Positions 37,393-46,324 of a stretch of DNA of 64,000 nucleotides are shown piece by piece. How positions within the stretch are numbered: the stretch's first letter is position 1; every line of letters begins with the position of its first letter. Below the pieces are notes generated by a model, which searched no databases, was not told where the DNA came from, and worked only from the letters and a program-made list of their open reading frames with translations. The position numbers and the translations under genes are program-made. This stretch comes from Robiginitomaculum sp. (GTDB taxonomy: Bacteria > Pseudomonadota > Alphaproteobacteria > Caulobacterales > Maricaulaceae): NCBI GenBank assembly GCA_021776615.1, contig JAJFFO010000017.1, forward strand, positions 62,001-126,000. Reading direction: 5' to 3'.

Positions 37393-38448
37393 ATGGCGGA
37401 AGCGAAGAAGATAAAGAAAGACGAGGGCAAGGACCTTGCCCAGCAGGTTCTTTCGCTCCTGTTAAAGTACGAAATCGCTACAACCCCCGATAATTACCAG
37501 CTTTTCCATGCCTATGCGGCCGGTGAAAATCCATCGCTGGGTGAAGAAATGAAGGCGCTTATGGACCAGGGTGGTTTTACCCAGGAAACCTGCGACGCTT
37601 TGCACAACAAGTATTTTAGCGGCATAGACCTTACCGATCAGGCGTTACGCGCTGGTGGGAAATTCGGCACAGAGATGAACTCAGTGTTGCGCATGCTGGC
37701 TGCTGCCGAACGCAATACCGTCGAGTACGAAAAAACTCTGTCCGGCGCTGCCGATATGCTGGAATCAAGTGGCGACACCAAATCACTCAAGACTATGGTG
37801 GATACGCTATTGGCCGCGACGGCCAATATGCAACGCCATACCCAGACGCTGGAAACCCGCCTCAACAAGACAACCGACGAAGTGCAGGCACTGCGCGACA
37901 ATCTTGAACTGGTGCGCACCGAAGCCATGACCGATGCCTTAACTGGCGTTGCCAATCGCAAACGGTTTGATGAATTCATGCGCCGCCATTGCGCGGCAGC
38001 TGAAGGTGACGGCCAGGAATTGAGTCTGGTTTTTTGCGATATCGACCATTTCAAACGCTTTAATGACACATGGGGACATCAAACCGGTGATCAGATCATC
38101 CGTTTTGTTGCCGGATGCCTGCAACGCAGCGCCAATAAAAGCCATCTCGTCGCCCGCTATGGCGGCGAAGAATTTGCGGTCATCATGCCAACCACCGATA
38201 TTCAGACCGCGTTCGATATCGCTGACAATGTACGCGCGACGGTTGAATCCAAAACCTTATTGCGCAAATCCACCAATGAGGATTTGGGCACGGTTACCAT
38301 ATCGATGGGCGTTGCCACTTACGAGCAGGGCATGAGCGTTGAAGAATTGATTGAACGGGCTGATAGTGCGCTTTATCGCTCCAAACATGCCGGACGTAAC
38401 AAGGTCACTTTGGACCCCGGCACGCAAAGCGGGCTTAGCGCCGCCTGA
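37393..38448 (+). CDS. diguanylate cyclase (GGEEF domain) without inhibitory site
   Basis: A 351-residue cytosolic protein with AGGAAG before the ATG. Residues 1-115 are helical (QQVLSLLLKYEIATTPDNYQ, typical of one DGC group), and about 140-175 form a coiled coil (MQRHTQTLETRLNKTTDEV). The GGDEF domain starts at MTDALTGVANRKRFD, has DIDHFKRFNDTWGHQTGD, the active loop ARYGGEEF and ISMGVATYEQG. The position of the RxxD product-inhibition site reads NKSH, so feedback inhibition by c-di-GMP is probably absent. It makes c-di-GMP, likely controlling motility or attachment. It is 138 bases after rhlE. Confidence 0.92.
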   Translation: MAEAKKIKKDEGKDLAQQVLSLLLKYEIATTPDNYQLFHAYAAGENPSLGEEMKALMDQGGFTQETCDALHNKYFSGIDLTDQALRAGGKFGTEMNSVLRMLAAAERNTVEYEKTLSGAADMLESSGDTKSLKTMVDTLLAATANMQRHTQTLETRLNKTTDEVQALRDNLELVRTEAMTDALTGVANRKRFDEFMRRHCAAAEGDGQELSLVFCDIDHFKRFNDTWGHQTGDQIIRFVAGCLQRSANKSHLVARYGGEEFAVIMPTTDIQTAFDIADNVRATVESKTLLRKSTNEDLGTVTISMGVATYEQGMSVEELIERADSALYRSKHAGRNKVTLDPGTQSGLSAA

Positions 38449-38785
38449 TCAAGTCTGTAGGCGATCACCAATATCACTAGGGCTCATATTTGCCCTTCTC
38501 GCGGCAACAATAGGCCCGGCGATTCAGTAATAATTTCAACAAAATTTAAGTCAGGGTCTAGGCTCAAGGTCAATTAATATTTGAGTTTTCTATTTTGACT
38601 GATTTGGAATTCGAAAGGGTAGAACGAACCCTCATCGTCATACCGGCCCCAACTCAGGCCCAGGCCGGTATCCACTCTTCCTTTGCGGTGCTCAAGCATA
38701 AAGAACTCGACCCCGGCCTACACCGGGATGACGAGTAAAGTTTACCCCGGGCATCGGGTAAGCAATGATGTCGTCGCTATTTCTC
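38449..38785. other. intergenic region with a palindromic extragenic element
   Basis: No gene. The left half has nothing I recognise; the right half holds the inverted-repeat element described next. It separates two convergent units. Confidence 0.5.
38633..38736. repeat. palindromic extragenic element (CGTCATCCCGG type)
   Basis: Ends form imperfect inverted repeats: TCGTCATACCGG on the left, CCGGGATGACGA on the right. Inside are TACCGGCC...GGCCGGTA and CCCGGCCTACACCGGG hairpins. Elements bounded by CGTCATCCCGG are widespread in proteobacterial intergenic DNA and behave like non-autonomous mobile repeats. Only one copy was found in this window. Confidence 0.6.
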
Positions 38786-39277
38786 TCAGCCGTTCAGCAT
38801 GTCCACGCTGATCACTTCGATGTGCTCGAGTTGGCTTTCATCAACCCACGGCGCCACCGCATCACGTACTAAAGCGATGGTCCGTTCTTTGTCCAGCATG
38901 GATCGCTCGCCATCCTTGCCAAACCCGTATTCGTGAGACGCCCGAACAATGGCATCACGCATAATATGAGCTTTCGCCCGCATTTTCCACGCATCCGCAC
39001 TGCCATCCAGCACCAAGCGGATCGAAACAAACGCATAATTGACCAAACGCCCTTCTATGGAAATTGGCGCGACTACAACCGGTATATCTACCGCTCTTGT
39101 TGCCTGCGCCTGATCCAGTTCAGGCAGAGGCGGCGGCAGTACATCATTTTCGACCGTCCACTCAGCTTTGATACGATTGCCCGCTTTCCCGCCTTTCTTG
39201 CCGCCGCCCGCTAAAGCAGGGTTAGCCAGCATCAAAGCAGGGGCCAGAAATAGCAAAGTGACAAATATTCCGCGCAT
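38786..39277 (-). CDS. exported protein of unknown function
   Basis: A 163-residue protein with a signal peptide (1-23, ending ALA-GG) and AAGGAA before the ATG at 39277. After a Gly/Lys linker comes a compact domain: VPVVVAPISIEGRLVNYAFVSIRLVLD, then RAKAHIMRDAIVRASHEYGFG. The strand-helix order recalls FliL-like periplasmic domains, but the similarity is weak. It lies 39 bases past thiL on the same strand, so may be the tail of the nusB-thiL operon. Confidence 0.7.
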   Translation of the reverse strand: MRGIFVTLLFLAPALMLANPALAGGGKKGGKAGNRIKAEWTVENDVLPPPLPELDQAQATRAVDIPVVVAPISIEGRLVNYAFVSIRLVLDGSADAWKMRAKAHIMRDAIVRASHEYGFGKDGERSMLDKERTIALVRDAVAPWVDESQLEHIEVISVDMLNG

Positions 39278-39315
39278 GGTGAAATTCCTTTTGCGCCAAA
39301 CATACCTGCTAAAGC

Positions 39316-40302
39316 TCAAAAATGCGTAAAGCCGACATCATGCATTGTCTGTAAATTGCCATTGTCGGTGCGCGCCACCACCCCTTCCCCGTCGCTCACC
39401 CGGCCAATGCGGGTAATATCGAGGTTTAATTTTGCCGCCAGCGCCGCAATTGCTGGCCGCTCCTCTTTGGCCGCGCAAAACAATAATTCATAATCATCAC
39501 CGCTGCGCGCCAGGCGCAACAGCGCCACTTGGCGATCGCTCTCGTGCGCCACATAAAGCTGGGCCGCCGGGCTTAACGGTATGGCTTCAAGATCAATCTG
39601 CACGGCAGCATCATTTTGCGCGGCCAAATGAGCAGCATCGGCGAATAAACCGTCCGAAACATCGAGGCCGCAATGGGCAACCCCGTTTAGCGCCGCGCCC
39701 AAAGCCAATCGCGGATCGGGGTATTCATAGCGGCGCAACAGATAATCGCGCGCATCGGCCGGCATAAACTCAAGCCCGCCTTGGGCGGCTAGCAGCCCCA
39801 AATAACCATCGCCAATACTGCCGCTAACCCATACATCATCGCCAATTTGTGCACCAATGCGCCGCAATATCGGCCCCTTGGCCCACCCCAAAACGGTGAT
39901 GGAGATACTCATCGGCCCGGATGTGCTTATGGTATCGCCGCCGATTAATGCGATACCAAATTCGGCCTGATCTTTGGCAAGCTGGTTAACCAGGGCATCC
40001 GTCAGTTCCGGCATTGGCGCGCCGGGCCAGGCAATGGTGCTGAGGTAAAATGCCGGTTCCGCGCCCATAGCCGCCAGATCGGACAAATTGGTGCGCAAGG
40101 CTTTGCTGGCAATTTGTGCCGGCGTCGCATCGGCCAGCGTATGCACCCCCGCCTGTACCATATCGGCGGCAATCACCAATTGGCGACCATCCCCAAGATC
40201 CAAAACCGCCGCATCATCAGCAAGGCCTAGGCTTTGCGGCACATTGGCTAATTGTTTTGCCAATGTTGCAATAAACGCGAACTCGCCGCGTCCGCTACTC
40301 AT
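39316..40302 (-). CDS. thiL: thiamine-monophosphate kinase
   Basis: Phosphorylates thiamine monophosphate to the active cofactor thiamine diphosphate. The N-terminus has EFAFIATLAKQLA and the Mg-binding LADDAAVLDLGDG; further family marks are SDLAAMGAEPAFYLS, IALIGGDTIS and LDVSDGLFADAAHLAA. The 328 residues are usual. Its start overlaps the nusB stop by four bases (ATGA), the standard nusB-thiL arrangement of proteobacteria. Confidence 0.96.
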   Translation of the reverse strand: MSSGRGEFAFIATLAKQLANVPQSLGLADDAAVLDLGDGRQLVIAADMVQAGVHTLADATPAQIASKALRTNLSDLAAMGAEPAFYLSTIAWPGAPMPELTDALVNQLAKDQAEFGIALIGGDTISTSGPMSISITVLGWAKGPILRRIGAQIGDDVWVSGSIGDGYLGLLAAQGGLEFMPADARDYLLRRYEYPDPRLALGAALNGVAHCGLDVSDGLFADAAHLAAQNDAAVQIDLEAIPLSPAAQLYVAHESDRQVALLRLARSGDDYELLFCAAKEERPAIAALAAKLNLDITRIGRVSDGEGVVARTDNGNLQTMHDVGFTHF

Positions 40303-40790
40303 GAGCCCGCCAGTTCGTCCTTGCGCTGTTCGCGGGCCAGGGCCTCCAGGGCGCCATTGACAAAGCCCGGTTCCGGCCCGGAAAAGAAATCACCAGCCAA
40401 ATCGACATATTCTTCCAATATGGTCCGTATTGGCGTTTGCTGGTGGTGGATGATTTCGAAGGCGGCGCTGCGCAATAGCGCCCGCACGGTGCCATCGAGG
40501 CGCTCTAAGCGCCAATTCTTGGCTAAATGGCGGCTAATCGCCTGATCGATATCGACCTGAATTTCGACCACACCCAGAACCAGTTTTTCAAACAAAGCCG
40601 CATCGGCCTCGCCTTGCGCGCCGGTGTCGTCCGCGCCCTCGAGCCGGTCTTCGCGAAACTCTTCGACAACCCGCCGCGCGCCCATACCGCCAATATCCAT
40701 CTGAAACAAAGCCTGTACCGCGCGCAGGCGGGCAGCCCGGCGTTGTTGCTGGTGGCGCTGGGAATGGGTTTTTTCTGCCTTATTCATCAC
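40299..40790 (-). CDS. nusB: transcription antitermination factor NusB
   Basis: RNA-binding helical protein of the rRNA antitermination complex with NusE. The first 15 residues (HSQRHQQQRRAARLRAVQ) hold the basic arginine-rich motif; ALFEKLVLGVVEIQVDID, LERLDGTVRALLRSAAFEI and ILEEYVDLAGDFF match NusB helices. It is coupled to thiL. In many alphaproteobacteria ribH (and ribE/ribA/ribD) precede it after nrdR; here the upstream gene is nrdR, with a 118-base gap and no rib gene. Confidence 0.94.
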   Translation of the reverse strand: MMNKAEKTHSQRHQQQRRAARLRAVQALFQMDIGGMGARRVVEEFREDRLEGADDTGAQGEADAALFEKLVLGVVEIQVDIDQAISRHLAKNWRLERLDGTVRALLRSAAFEIIHHQQTPIRTILEEYVDLAGDFFSGPEPGFVNGALEALAREQRKDELAGS

Positions 40791-40908
40791 ACAATCCTTA
40801 TGCGCACTGGCTGCCTAATATGGCTCCATAGCCGTTCACCGGCGCGGCGACCAGCGCAAGGTGCAGGCAAAACTGCATTGGCAAGTACAATGACAAGTTT
40901 CGGCCTGC

Positions 40909-41364
40909 TTATTCGTCCAGTTTTTCATCGGCGATAAACCGCGCAAAATCACTGGTTTCGGTAAAGTCCTTATAAACGGATGCATAGCGCACATAGGCCA
41001 CCGGATCGAGATTGGCCAAGGCCTCCATCACCATTTGCCCGATGCGTTCGGAGCTAATATCGGAATCGCCCTCGCTTTCCAGACGCCGCACAAGCGAGGA
41101 AACCAATTGTTCAACCTGTTCGCGCTCCATGGGTCGCTTTTGCATAGCGACAAGCACCGAGCTTAATAATTTTTCGCGGTCAAACGGCACCCGTCGTCCG
41201 GCTCGCTTAACCACGGTTAGATCGCGCAATTGCACCCGCTCAAACGTGGTAAAACGCTGGCCGCAGGACACGCATTGGCGGCGGCGGCGAATGGCGGCGC
41301 CTTCTTCGGCAGGGCGCGAATCCTTGACCTGCGTATCTTCACTGGAACAGAAGGGGCAGCGCAT
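40909..41364 (-). CDS. nrdR: transcriptional repressor NrdR
   Basis: Represses ribonucleotide reductase genes when dATP is high. A zinc ribbon ([10 protein letters not shown] ... CVSCGQRF; four cysteines at 3, 6, 31 and 34) is followed by an ATP-cone ([20 protein letters not shown]). The length of 151 is canonical. Its ATG overlaps the last base of the glyA stop codon, so it is translated with glyA. Confidence 0.97.
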   Translation of the reverse strand: MRCPFCSSEDTQVKDSRPAEEGAAIRRRRQCVSCGQRFTTFERVQLRDLTVVKRAGRRVPFDREKLLSSVLVAMQKRPMEREQVEQLVSSLVRRLESEGDSDISSERIGQMVMEALANLDPVAYVRYASVYKDFTETSDFARFIADEKLDE

Positions 41365-42656
41365 TAATGCAATTCTCCATACAGCGGATAGCGCGCAGTC
41401 AGCGCTTCAACCTGCGCCCGGACTTCGGCTTCGATTGCCGCATTTCCCTCTTGTGACACTGCCAATGTGTCGAGCACACGGGCGATCATAGCACCAATTT
41501 GACGAAAATCATCCTCCCCCATGCCGCGCGTAGTGGTCGCCGGCGAGCCAATGCGAATGCCCGACGTTATGGTTGGCTTTTCCGGGTCAAACGGCACCCC
41601 ATTTTTGTTGCAGGTAATAAAACTACGCTCCAGAGCCGCCTCTGCGGCATTGCCCTTCACCCCTTTGGGGCGCAAATCCACCAATGCCAAATGCGTGTCC
41701 GTGCCACCGGAGACAATGTCATAGCCACTATTTTGCAAAACCTGCGCCATCGCCTGACAATTGGCGATTACGTTTTTGGCGTAGACTTTGAAGCCGGGGC
41801 GCAACGCCTCGCCAAAAGCCACCGCTTTGCCGGCAATCACATGCATAAGTGGGCCACCCTGCAAGCCGGGAAATATGGCGGAGTTTACCTTTTTGGCAAT
41901 CGCCTCATCATTGGTCAATATCATGCCCCCGCGCGGGCCACGAAGGGTTTTGTGGGTGGTAGTCGTCACCACATGGGCATGAGTCATCGGGTTAGGATGG
42001 GCACCGCCCGCCACCAAACCGGCAATGTGGGCCATGTCGACCATCAGATAGGCCCCAACTTCGTCGGCAATAGCGCGAAAAGCAGCAAAATCAATCTGCC
42101 GCGGATAAGCCGATCCACCGGTAATGATCAAAGCTGGCTTATGTTCGCGCGCCAGGTCGCGCACTTCATCCATATCAATCTGCGCATTATCCTGACGCAC
42201 ACCATAATGCACGGCGTTAAACCATTTGCCGGATATGTTGGGCCGCGCGCCATGGGTAAGATGCCCCCCCGCTGCCAGACTTAAACCCAATACCGTGTCG
42301 CCCGGCTTGATCAGCGATAAAAACACACCCTGATTAGCTTGACTGCCCGAATTGGGCTGGACATTGGCAAAAGCCGCGCCGAACAATGCCTTGGCCCGCT
42401 CAATCGCCAGATTTTCCACCACATCGGCATGCACACAGCCACCATAATAGCGCCGCCCCGGATAACCTTCGGCGTATTTATTGGTGAACACCGAACCTTG
42501 CGCCTCCAACACCGCCCGCGAGACAATATTCTCGGAGGCAATTAGCTCGATTTGTCGCGATTGCCGACCTTCTTCACGGCGGATAGCTTCAAATATCTGC
42601 GGGTCGTCTTGCTCCAGACAATCATTAAAGAAAGCATACTCATTTGCAGTGCCCAT
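41364..42656 (-). CDS. glyA: serine hydroxymethyltransferase
   Basis: PLP enzyme interconverting serine and glycine and charging tetrahydrofolate with one-carbon units. Signatures: [36 protein letters not shown], the PLP lysine in [16 protein letters not shown], and [10 protein letters not shown]-type C-terminal loops ([14 protein letters not shown]). The 430 residues match the family. First gene of glyA-nrdR. A leader of about 110 bases with a TTGACA box and hairpins lies upstream. Confidence 0.97.
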   Translation of the reverse strand: MGTANEYAFFNDCLEQDDPQIFEAIRREEGRQSRQIELIASENIVSRAVLEAQGSVFTNKYAEGYPGRRYYGGCVHADVVENLAIERAKALFGAAFANVQPNSGSQANQGVFLSLIKPGDTVLGLSLAAGGHLTHGARPNISGKWFNAVHYGVRQDNAQIDMDEVRDLAREHKPALIITGGSAYPRQIDFAAFRAIADEVGAYLMVDMAHIAGLVAGGAHPNPMTHAHVVTTTTHKTLRGPRGGMILTNDEAIAKKVNSAIFPGLQGGPLMHVIAGKAVAFGEALRPGFKVYAKNVIANCQAMAQVLQNSGYDIVSGGTDTHLALVDLRPKGVKGNAAEAALERSFITCNKNGVPFDPEKPTITSGIRIGSPATTTRGMGEDDFRQIGAMIARVLDTLAVSQEGNAAIEAEVRAQVEALTARYPLYGELH

Positions 42657-43164
42657 CGGCTATTCCCCTGTAGTGAATATTGTCTGGAGTTTTTCAGACC
42701 GCGTAAAAACAAGAGTGATAAAACCAGACTCTGCCGGACACAACCGGATTTCGAGCCCTACCGCCATAAATGTCAATTTTATTTCATTATAATAGCGCCC
42801 GGCTCACTTTTGTTAAAATGCGCCGCCGTATTTTGAAAATACACCATATTTCCTGCAACATTATCGATTCTATTATTGAAAAACGCCATCTTAGATTGTA
42901 TAATTAATTAAAATTACATCTTATTGTATGCCAATATCTCCACCAGCCCTAAGGCATAACAGTTTAAATTATAAGTAAACTCGACAAATTTAACATTTGT
43001 TGTACTTAAAGTTACGGGAAAAGTATTTTTTACTTCATAGCCATTGACGAAAAAACATTACCGTACTTTAATCAAAATAATGCACATGCTCACCATTGCG
43101 CTATTGAATAGTCAAACCAATATATGATTACATCAGCACTCTATACAATTGAAGGATACATACT
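42657..43164. other. 508-base AT-rich divergent intergenic region
   Basis: No protein gene. On the minus strand, a TTGACA box near 42774 could start the glyA transcript, and the leader holds the hairpin GTCTG-AAAAACTC-CAGAC and a CCGG...CCGG repeat. From about 42820 to 43140 the sequence is strongly AT-rich with many TTAA and TTTAAA tracts, the type of DNA bound by MucR/H-NS-like proteins; it lies upstream of the mucR-like gene, so autoregulation is plausible. A GAAGGA ribosome-binding site precedes ATG 43165. Confidence 0.5.
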
Positions 43165-43602
43165 ATGCACACCGAAGATGATACTGCTGCATCGTCTGTG
43201 GATCACACCCAGATGACAACCGACATTGTCGCGTCATATGTCAGCAATAATGCCGTGTTGCCAGACCAAATGGCGGCACTGATCGTCAATGTGCATAAGG
43301 CCGTGTTGGGTCTTACCAGCACTCCCGCGCCGATGGTAAAGCAAAAGCCAGCGGTGCCAGTGTCGCGCTCGATCACCGATGCCTATGTGATTTGTCTGGA
43401 AGATGGTGCCAAGCTGAAAATGCTCAAGCGCTATATTCGCACGCGCTATAACCTTAGCCCGGATGAGTACCGGAAAAAATGGCGGCTGCCCGCAGATTAT
43501 CCCATGGTTGCCCCCGATTATGCGAAAAAACGTTCAAAGCTGGCCAAGGAAATTGGCCTCGGCAAAGGGCGGGCAAAGAAAAGAAGCAAGGTGAGCGCTT
43601 AA
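43165..43602 (+). CDS. MucR/Ros-family regulator with degenerate zinc site
   Basis: A 145-residue DNA-binding protein. The N-terminal helix (MTTDIVASYVSNNAVLPDQM) matches the MucR oligomerisation region; the C-terminal DNA-binding domain reads YVICLEDGAKLKMLKRYIRT, YNLSPDEYRKKW, LPADYPMVAPDYAKKRS. In zinc-binding members the core is Cys-x2-Cys/Asp with two histidines at KRH and TH; here the histidines are Y and R, so zinc is probably not bound, as in some Mesorhizobium Ml proteins. MucR proteins silence AT-rich DNA like H-NS. Lysine-rich C-terminus. Convergent with the MBL gene, seven bases apart. Confidence 0.88.
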   Translation: MHTEDDTAASSVDHTQMTTDIVASYVSNNAVLPDQMAALIVNVHKAVLGLTSTPAPMVKQKPAVPVSRSITDAYVICLEDGAKLKMLKRYIRTRYNLSPDEYRKKWRLPADYPMVAPDYAKKRSKLAKEIGLGKGRAKKRSKVSA

Positions 43603-43609
43603 GCGGTAT

Positions 43610-44434
43610 TCAGGTCAGCGGAACCTCAAAAGCAAGACCGTCATAAGCCGGCTCGACGCCGGGCGGCAATTCCGCCACCAGACGCGCATAATCCAGCGTG
43701 ATATGCATATTGGTCAAAATCGTGCGCTTGGGCTTTAAGTGCGCCACCCATTCCAAGGTTTGGGCCAAATGCGCATGGGTGGGGTGCGGCTCATCGCGCA
43801 GAGCATCGACAATCCACACATCCAATCCGCGCAATAAATCCATGCTTGACGGCGGTATGCCAGAAACATCTGGCGAATAAGCCACATTACCAAAGCGAAA
43901 ACCCAAGGCCCGGGTCACCGGCCCATGTTCTAAATCAATGGCGGTTACCGGCAGCGGCCCACCCGGGCCATCGAGTGCAAACCCTTGGCCGCATGGGGGC
44001 ATTTCCATGGCCTGCAAAATCGCCGGATAATTAGAATCCGGCGCTTGTTCGAAGCAATAACCGAACCTTGTTTTTAGCGTGTGCGCCGTCGGCTCATCCA
44101 TATACACCGGCACACGCTGGCGCATTACATAACAAATCTGGCGCAAATCATCGACGCCGTGGGCCTGATCCGCATGGTCATGGGTATATAAAACTGCATC
44201 CAGCCGATTAACCTCTGCGTCGAGTAATTGCTGGCGCATATCCGGCGAGGTATCGACCAGTACGCTGGTGTCCACGTCGTCATCACCAAAGCGCTTGACC
44301 AATAGCGAACAGCGCGAGCGCCGGTTGCGCGGCTCATTAGGGTCGCAATTCCCCCAATTCGGCCCGAGGCGCGGCACCCCGCCTGACGAGCCGCAACCCA
44401 AAATCCGAAATGACAGAGTATCGGCCCCCATCAC
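43610..44434 (-). CDS. MBL-fold metallo-hydrolase, PhnP-like
   Basis: A 274-residue metallo-beta-lactamase-fold phosphodiesterase-type enzyme. LGCGSSGGVPRLGPNWGNCDP is close to the PhnP start, the metal motif is THDHADQAHG, followed by ALRDEPHPTHAHLAQTLEW and TNMHITLDY. PhnP cleaves cyclic phosphodiesters; this operon-linked version next to tatD is of unsettled function. Its start overlaps tatD by four bases. Last gene of the dacC-tmk-holB-tatD unit. Confidence 0.9.
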   Translation of the reverse strand: MMGADTLSFRILGCGSSGGVPRLGPNWGNCDPNEPRNRRSRCSLLVKRFGDDDVDTSVLVDTSPDMRQQLLDAEVNRLDAVLYTHDHADQAHGVDDLRQICYVMRQRVPVYMDEPTAHTLKTRFGYCFEQAPDSNYPAILQAMEMPPCGQGFALDGPGGPLPVTAIDLEHGPVTRALGFRFGNVAYSPDVSGIPPSSMDLLRGLDVWIVDALRDEPHPTHAHLAQTLEWVAHLKPKRTILTNMHITLDYARLVAELPPGVEPAYDGLAFEVPLT

Positions 44435-45210
44435 GCCGCCGCCCGTTCAAACAAAGCGTAAAAATTGCGCGCCGTTTGCGCGCTCACCGCCGCCGGCGTC
44501 ATGCCTTTTATTTGCGCCAGACAATCGCGGATAAGCGGCAAAAAGCCGGGTTCATTTCGTTTGCCCCGATTGGGCATCGGTGCCAGATAGGGGCAATCGG
44601 TTTCCAGTAAAATGCGGTCCATGGGCATAATGTCAGCAATAATATCGCGCACGCTCTGAGCATTACGAAAACTGGCAATACCATTGACGCTGAAATAGCC
44701 ACCGCGCGCCGCCGCCATTTGCGCCAATTCGCGGCCCGACGTGTAGGAATGCAAAATAAAGGCAAAATCCTCGCCGGCATTTTCGGCTTCCAAAAACGCC
44801 ATCATGTCTTCATCGGCCTCGCGCGTGTGTAACACCAAAGGCAGGCCGGTTTGCCGCGCCGCCTGCGCATGGGCGCGCAAATTCGCCAATTGGTCTTCGC
44901 GCGCGCTATAGCCATAATGATAATCCAGCCCGGTTTCACCAATGCCAATAACCTTTGGGTTGGCCGCCAGCGCGCTTAGCATATTTGCCGGTATCGCCGG
45001 GTCATCGGCCGCATGGTGCGGGTGTACGCCCAAGGTGCACCACACTTGCGGATAATCCTCGGCCACTGCCAACACCCGGGCAAAATCATGCATGCGGCAA
45101 CAAATGGTCACCATTTTTTCAACACCGCTCTCGCTGGCGCGGGCCATCACCGCATCAAGGTCTCGAAAATACGCGGGCGCATGCAAATTGGCATGGGTAT
45201 CAATCAGCAT
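44431..45210 (-). CDS. tatD: TatD-family metal-dependent hydrolase/DNase
   Basis: A 259-residue TIM-barrel. DTHANLHA replaces the usual DxHxH, giving DTHAN, so the second metal histidine is an asparagine; the other ligands are present: IGETGLDYHYG (Glu), LVLHTREADED (His), FILHSYTSGRE (His) and LLETDCPYLAPMPNRGKRNEP (Asp). TatD proteins are 3'-5' exonucleases acting in DNA repair or turnover. It is one base after the holB stop; in many alphaproteobacteria metG lies between them, here it does not. Confidence 0.93.
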   Translation of the reverse strand: MLIDTHANLHAPAYFRDLDAVMARASESGVEKMVTICCRMHDFARVLAVAEDYPQVWCTLGVHPHHAADDPAIPANMLSALAANPKVIGIGETGLDYHYGYSAREDQLANLRAHAQAARQTGLPLVLHTREADEDMMAFLEAENAGEDFAFILHSYTSGRELAQMAAARGGYFSVNGIASFRNAQSVRDIIADIMPMDRILLETDCPYLAPMPNRGKRNEPGFLPLIRDCLAQIKGMTPAAVSAQTARNFYALFERAAA

Positions 45211-45211
45211 A

Positions 45212-46324
45212 TCATGCGCCTTGCCTGGCCGTAGAGTTCGACGTTTGCGCGGGTGAAATTAGCGGGTATGAGGCTAAAGTTCGCCAGAAGCTTTGCAAGG
45301 CGCAATACACTACCTGCGCCGAATCCAGGTAAAGTCGCTCCCGATCATTGCCCAGGGCGTTTAGTTCTGCGCGCAGGGCGAACCATTTTTCCACATTTTC
45401 GTCCATCCCTGCCTGCGCGGCAGCGCGAATATCCTGTTCCAGCCGTACGATCAGCAATTCGAAAAACAATTTTAATGCCGGGGCCGCTTTGGCCAATGCC
45501 AGCCGTCGCGCCAACGCCAAGGCCTGCCCCTGACCGGCACCGCCCCCAAGGGTAATCAACTGGTCAATTTCACGCCACAACGCCGCGCCTCCAGCGGAAG
45601 CCATCGCGATGGCCCGCCCCGGACTGCCCGCCGCCAACTGGCTAACCAATGCCGCGTCCTCTGTTCGGGCCCCGTGCTGCGCCACAATTTTACTGGTCAA
45701 TTCGTCCGACAAAGGTCGCAAATCCAGCCGCCGACAGCGCGAACGAATGGTTGCCGGCAAGCGCCCCGGCGCATGGGCAACCAAAATCACCAATGCCCGC
45801 TGCGGCGGCTCTTCAAGGGTTTTTAAGATGGCATTGGCAGCGTTGAGGTTCAACTCGTCTGCCGCGTCGACAATGCACACGCGCCAGCCGCCCTCGGCGG
45901 CCCGGGTTTGGAATAATCCGGCCATGCGCCGAGCTTCATCCACGGTAATTTCCGCCCGCCAGCGTTTGCGCTTATCATCAAACGGCCGGCGCAAACCCAG
46001 CAAATCCCCATGGCTCATAGCCGCAATTCGCTGGCACACCGGGTCGTTAGCTTGCGCGCCTAATATGCCGTGGGCCGGGTCGGGTTTGGCCCCCAATACC
46101 CGGCGCGCCATACGGTAGGCCAGACTGGCTTTACCAATGCCGCGCGGTCCGGCCAGCAGCCAGGCATGGTGCAAATGGCCGCTGACGCGCGCGTTTTCAA
46201 ACGCCTGCTCTGCGTCCTCATGACCAAACAAATCATGGCTTTCGCGCGGCGCGAGGCATCCCGGTGCCCGATCCGGTTCGTCCGGAAAACCTTCTGCCCC
46301 CCCCACTGAATCCGGCGCACTCAA
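45212..46324 (-). CDS. holB: DNA polymerase III subunit delta'
   Basis: Clamp-loader subunit. HDLFGHEDAEQAF, Walker A AGPRGIGKASLA, a long VDAADELNLNAANAILKTLE (Walker B region, with VDAAD), RSRCRRLDLRPL (the SRC motif) and C-terminal helices are in order over about 370 residues. The frame opens with TTG at 46324, overlapping the tmk stop as TTGA, preceded by GGGGAAAG; a longer TTG start at 46360 is possible but would lie within tmk. Same transcript as tmk. Confidence 0.92.
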   Translation of the reverse strand: MSAPDSVGGAEGFPDEPDRAPGCLAPRESHDLFGHEDAEQAFENARVSGHLHHAWLLAGPRGIGKASLAYRMARRVLGAKPDPAHGILGAQANDPVCQRIAAMSHGDLLGLRRPFDDKRKRWRAEITVDEARRMAGLFQTRAAEGGWRVCIVDAADELNLNAANAILKTLEEPPQRALVILVAHAPGRLPATIRSRCRRLDLRPLSDELTSKIVAQHGARTEDAALVSQLAAGSPGRAIAMASAGGAALWREIDQLITLGGGAGQGQALALARRLALAKAAPALKLFFELLIVRLEQDIRAAAQAGMDENVEKWFALRAELNALGNDRERLYLDSAQVVYCALQSFWRTLASYPLISPAQTSNSTARQGA

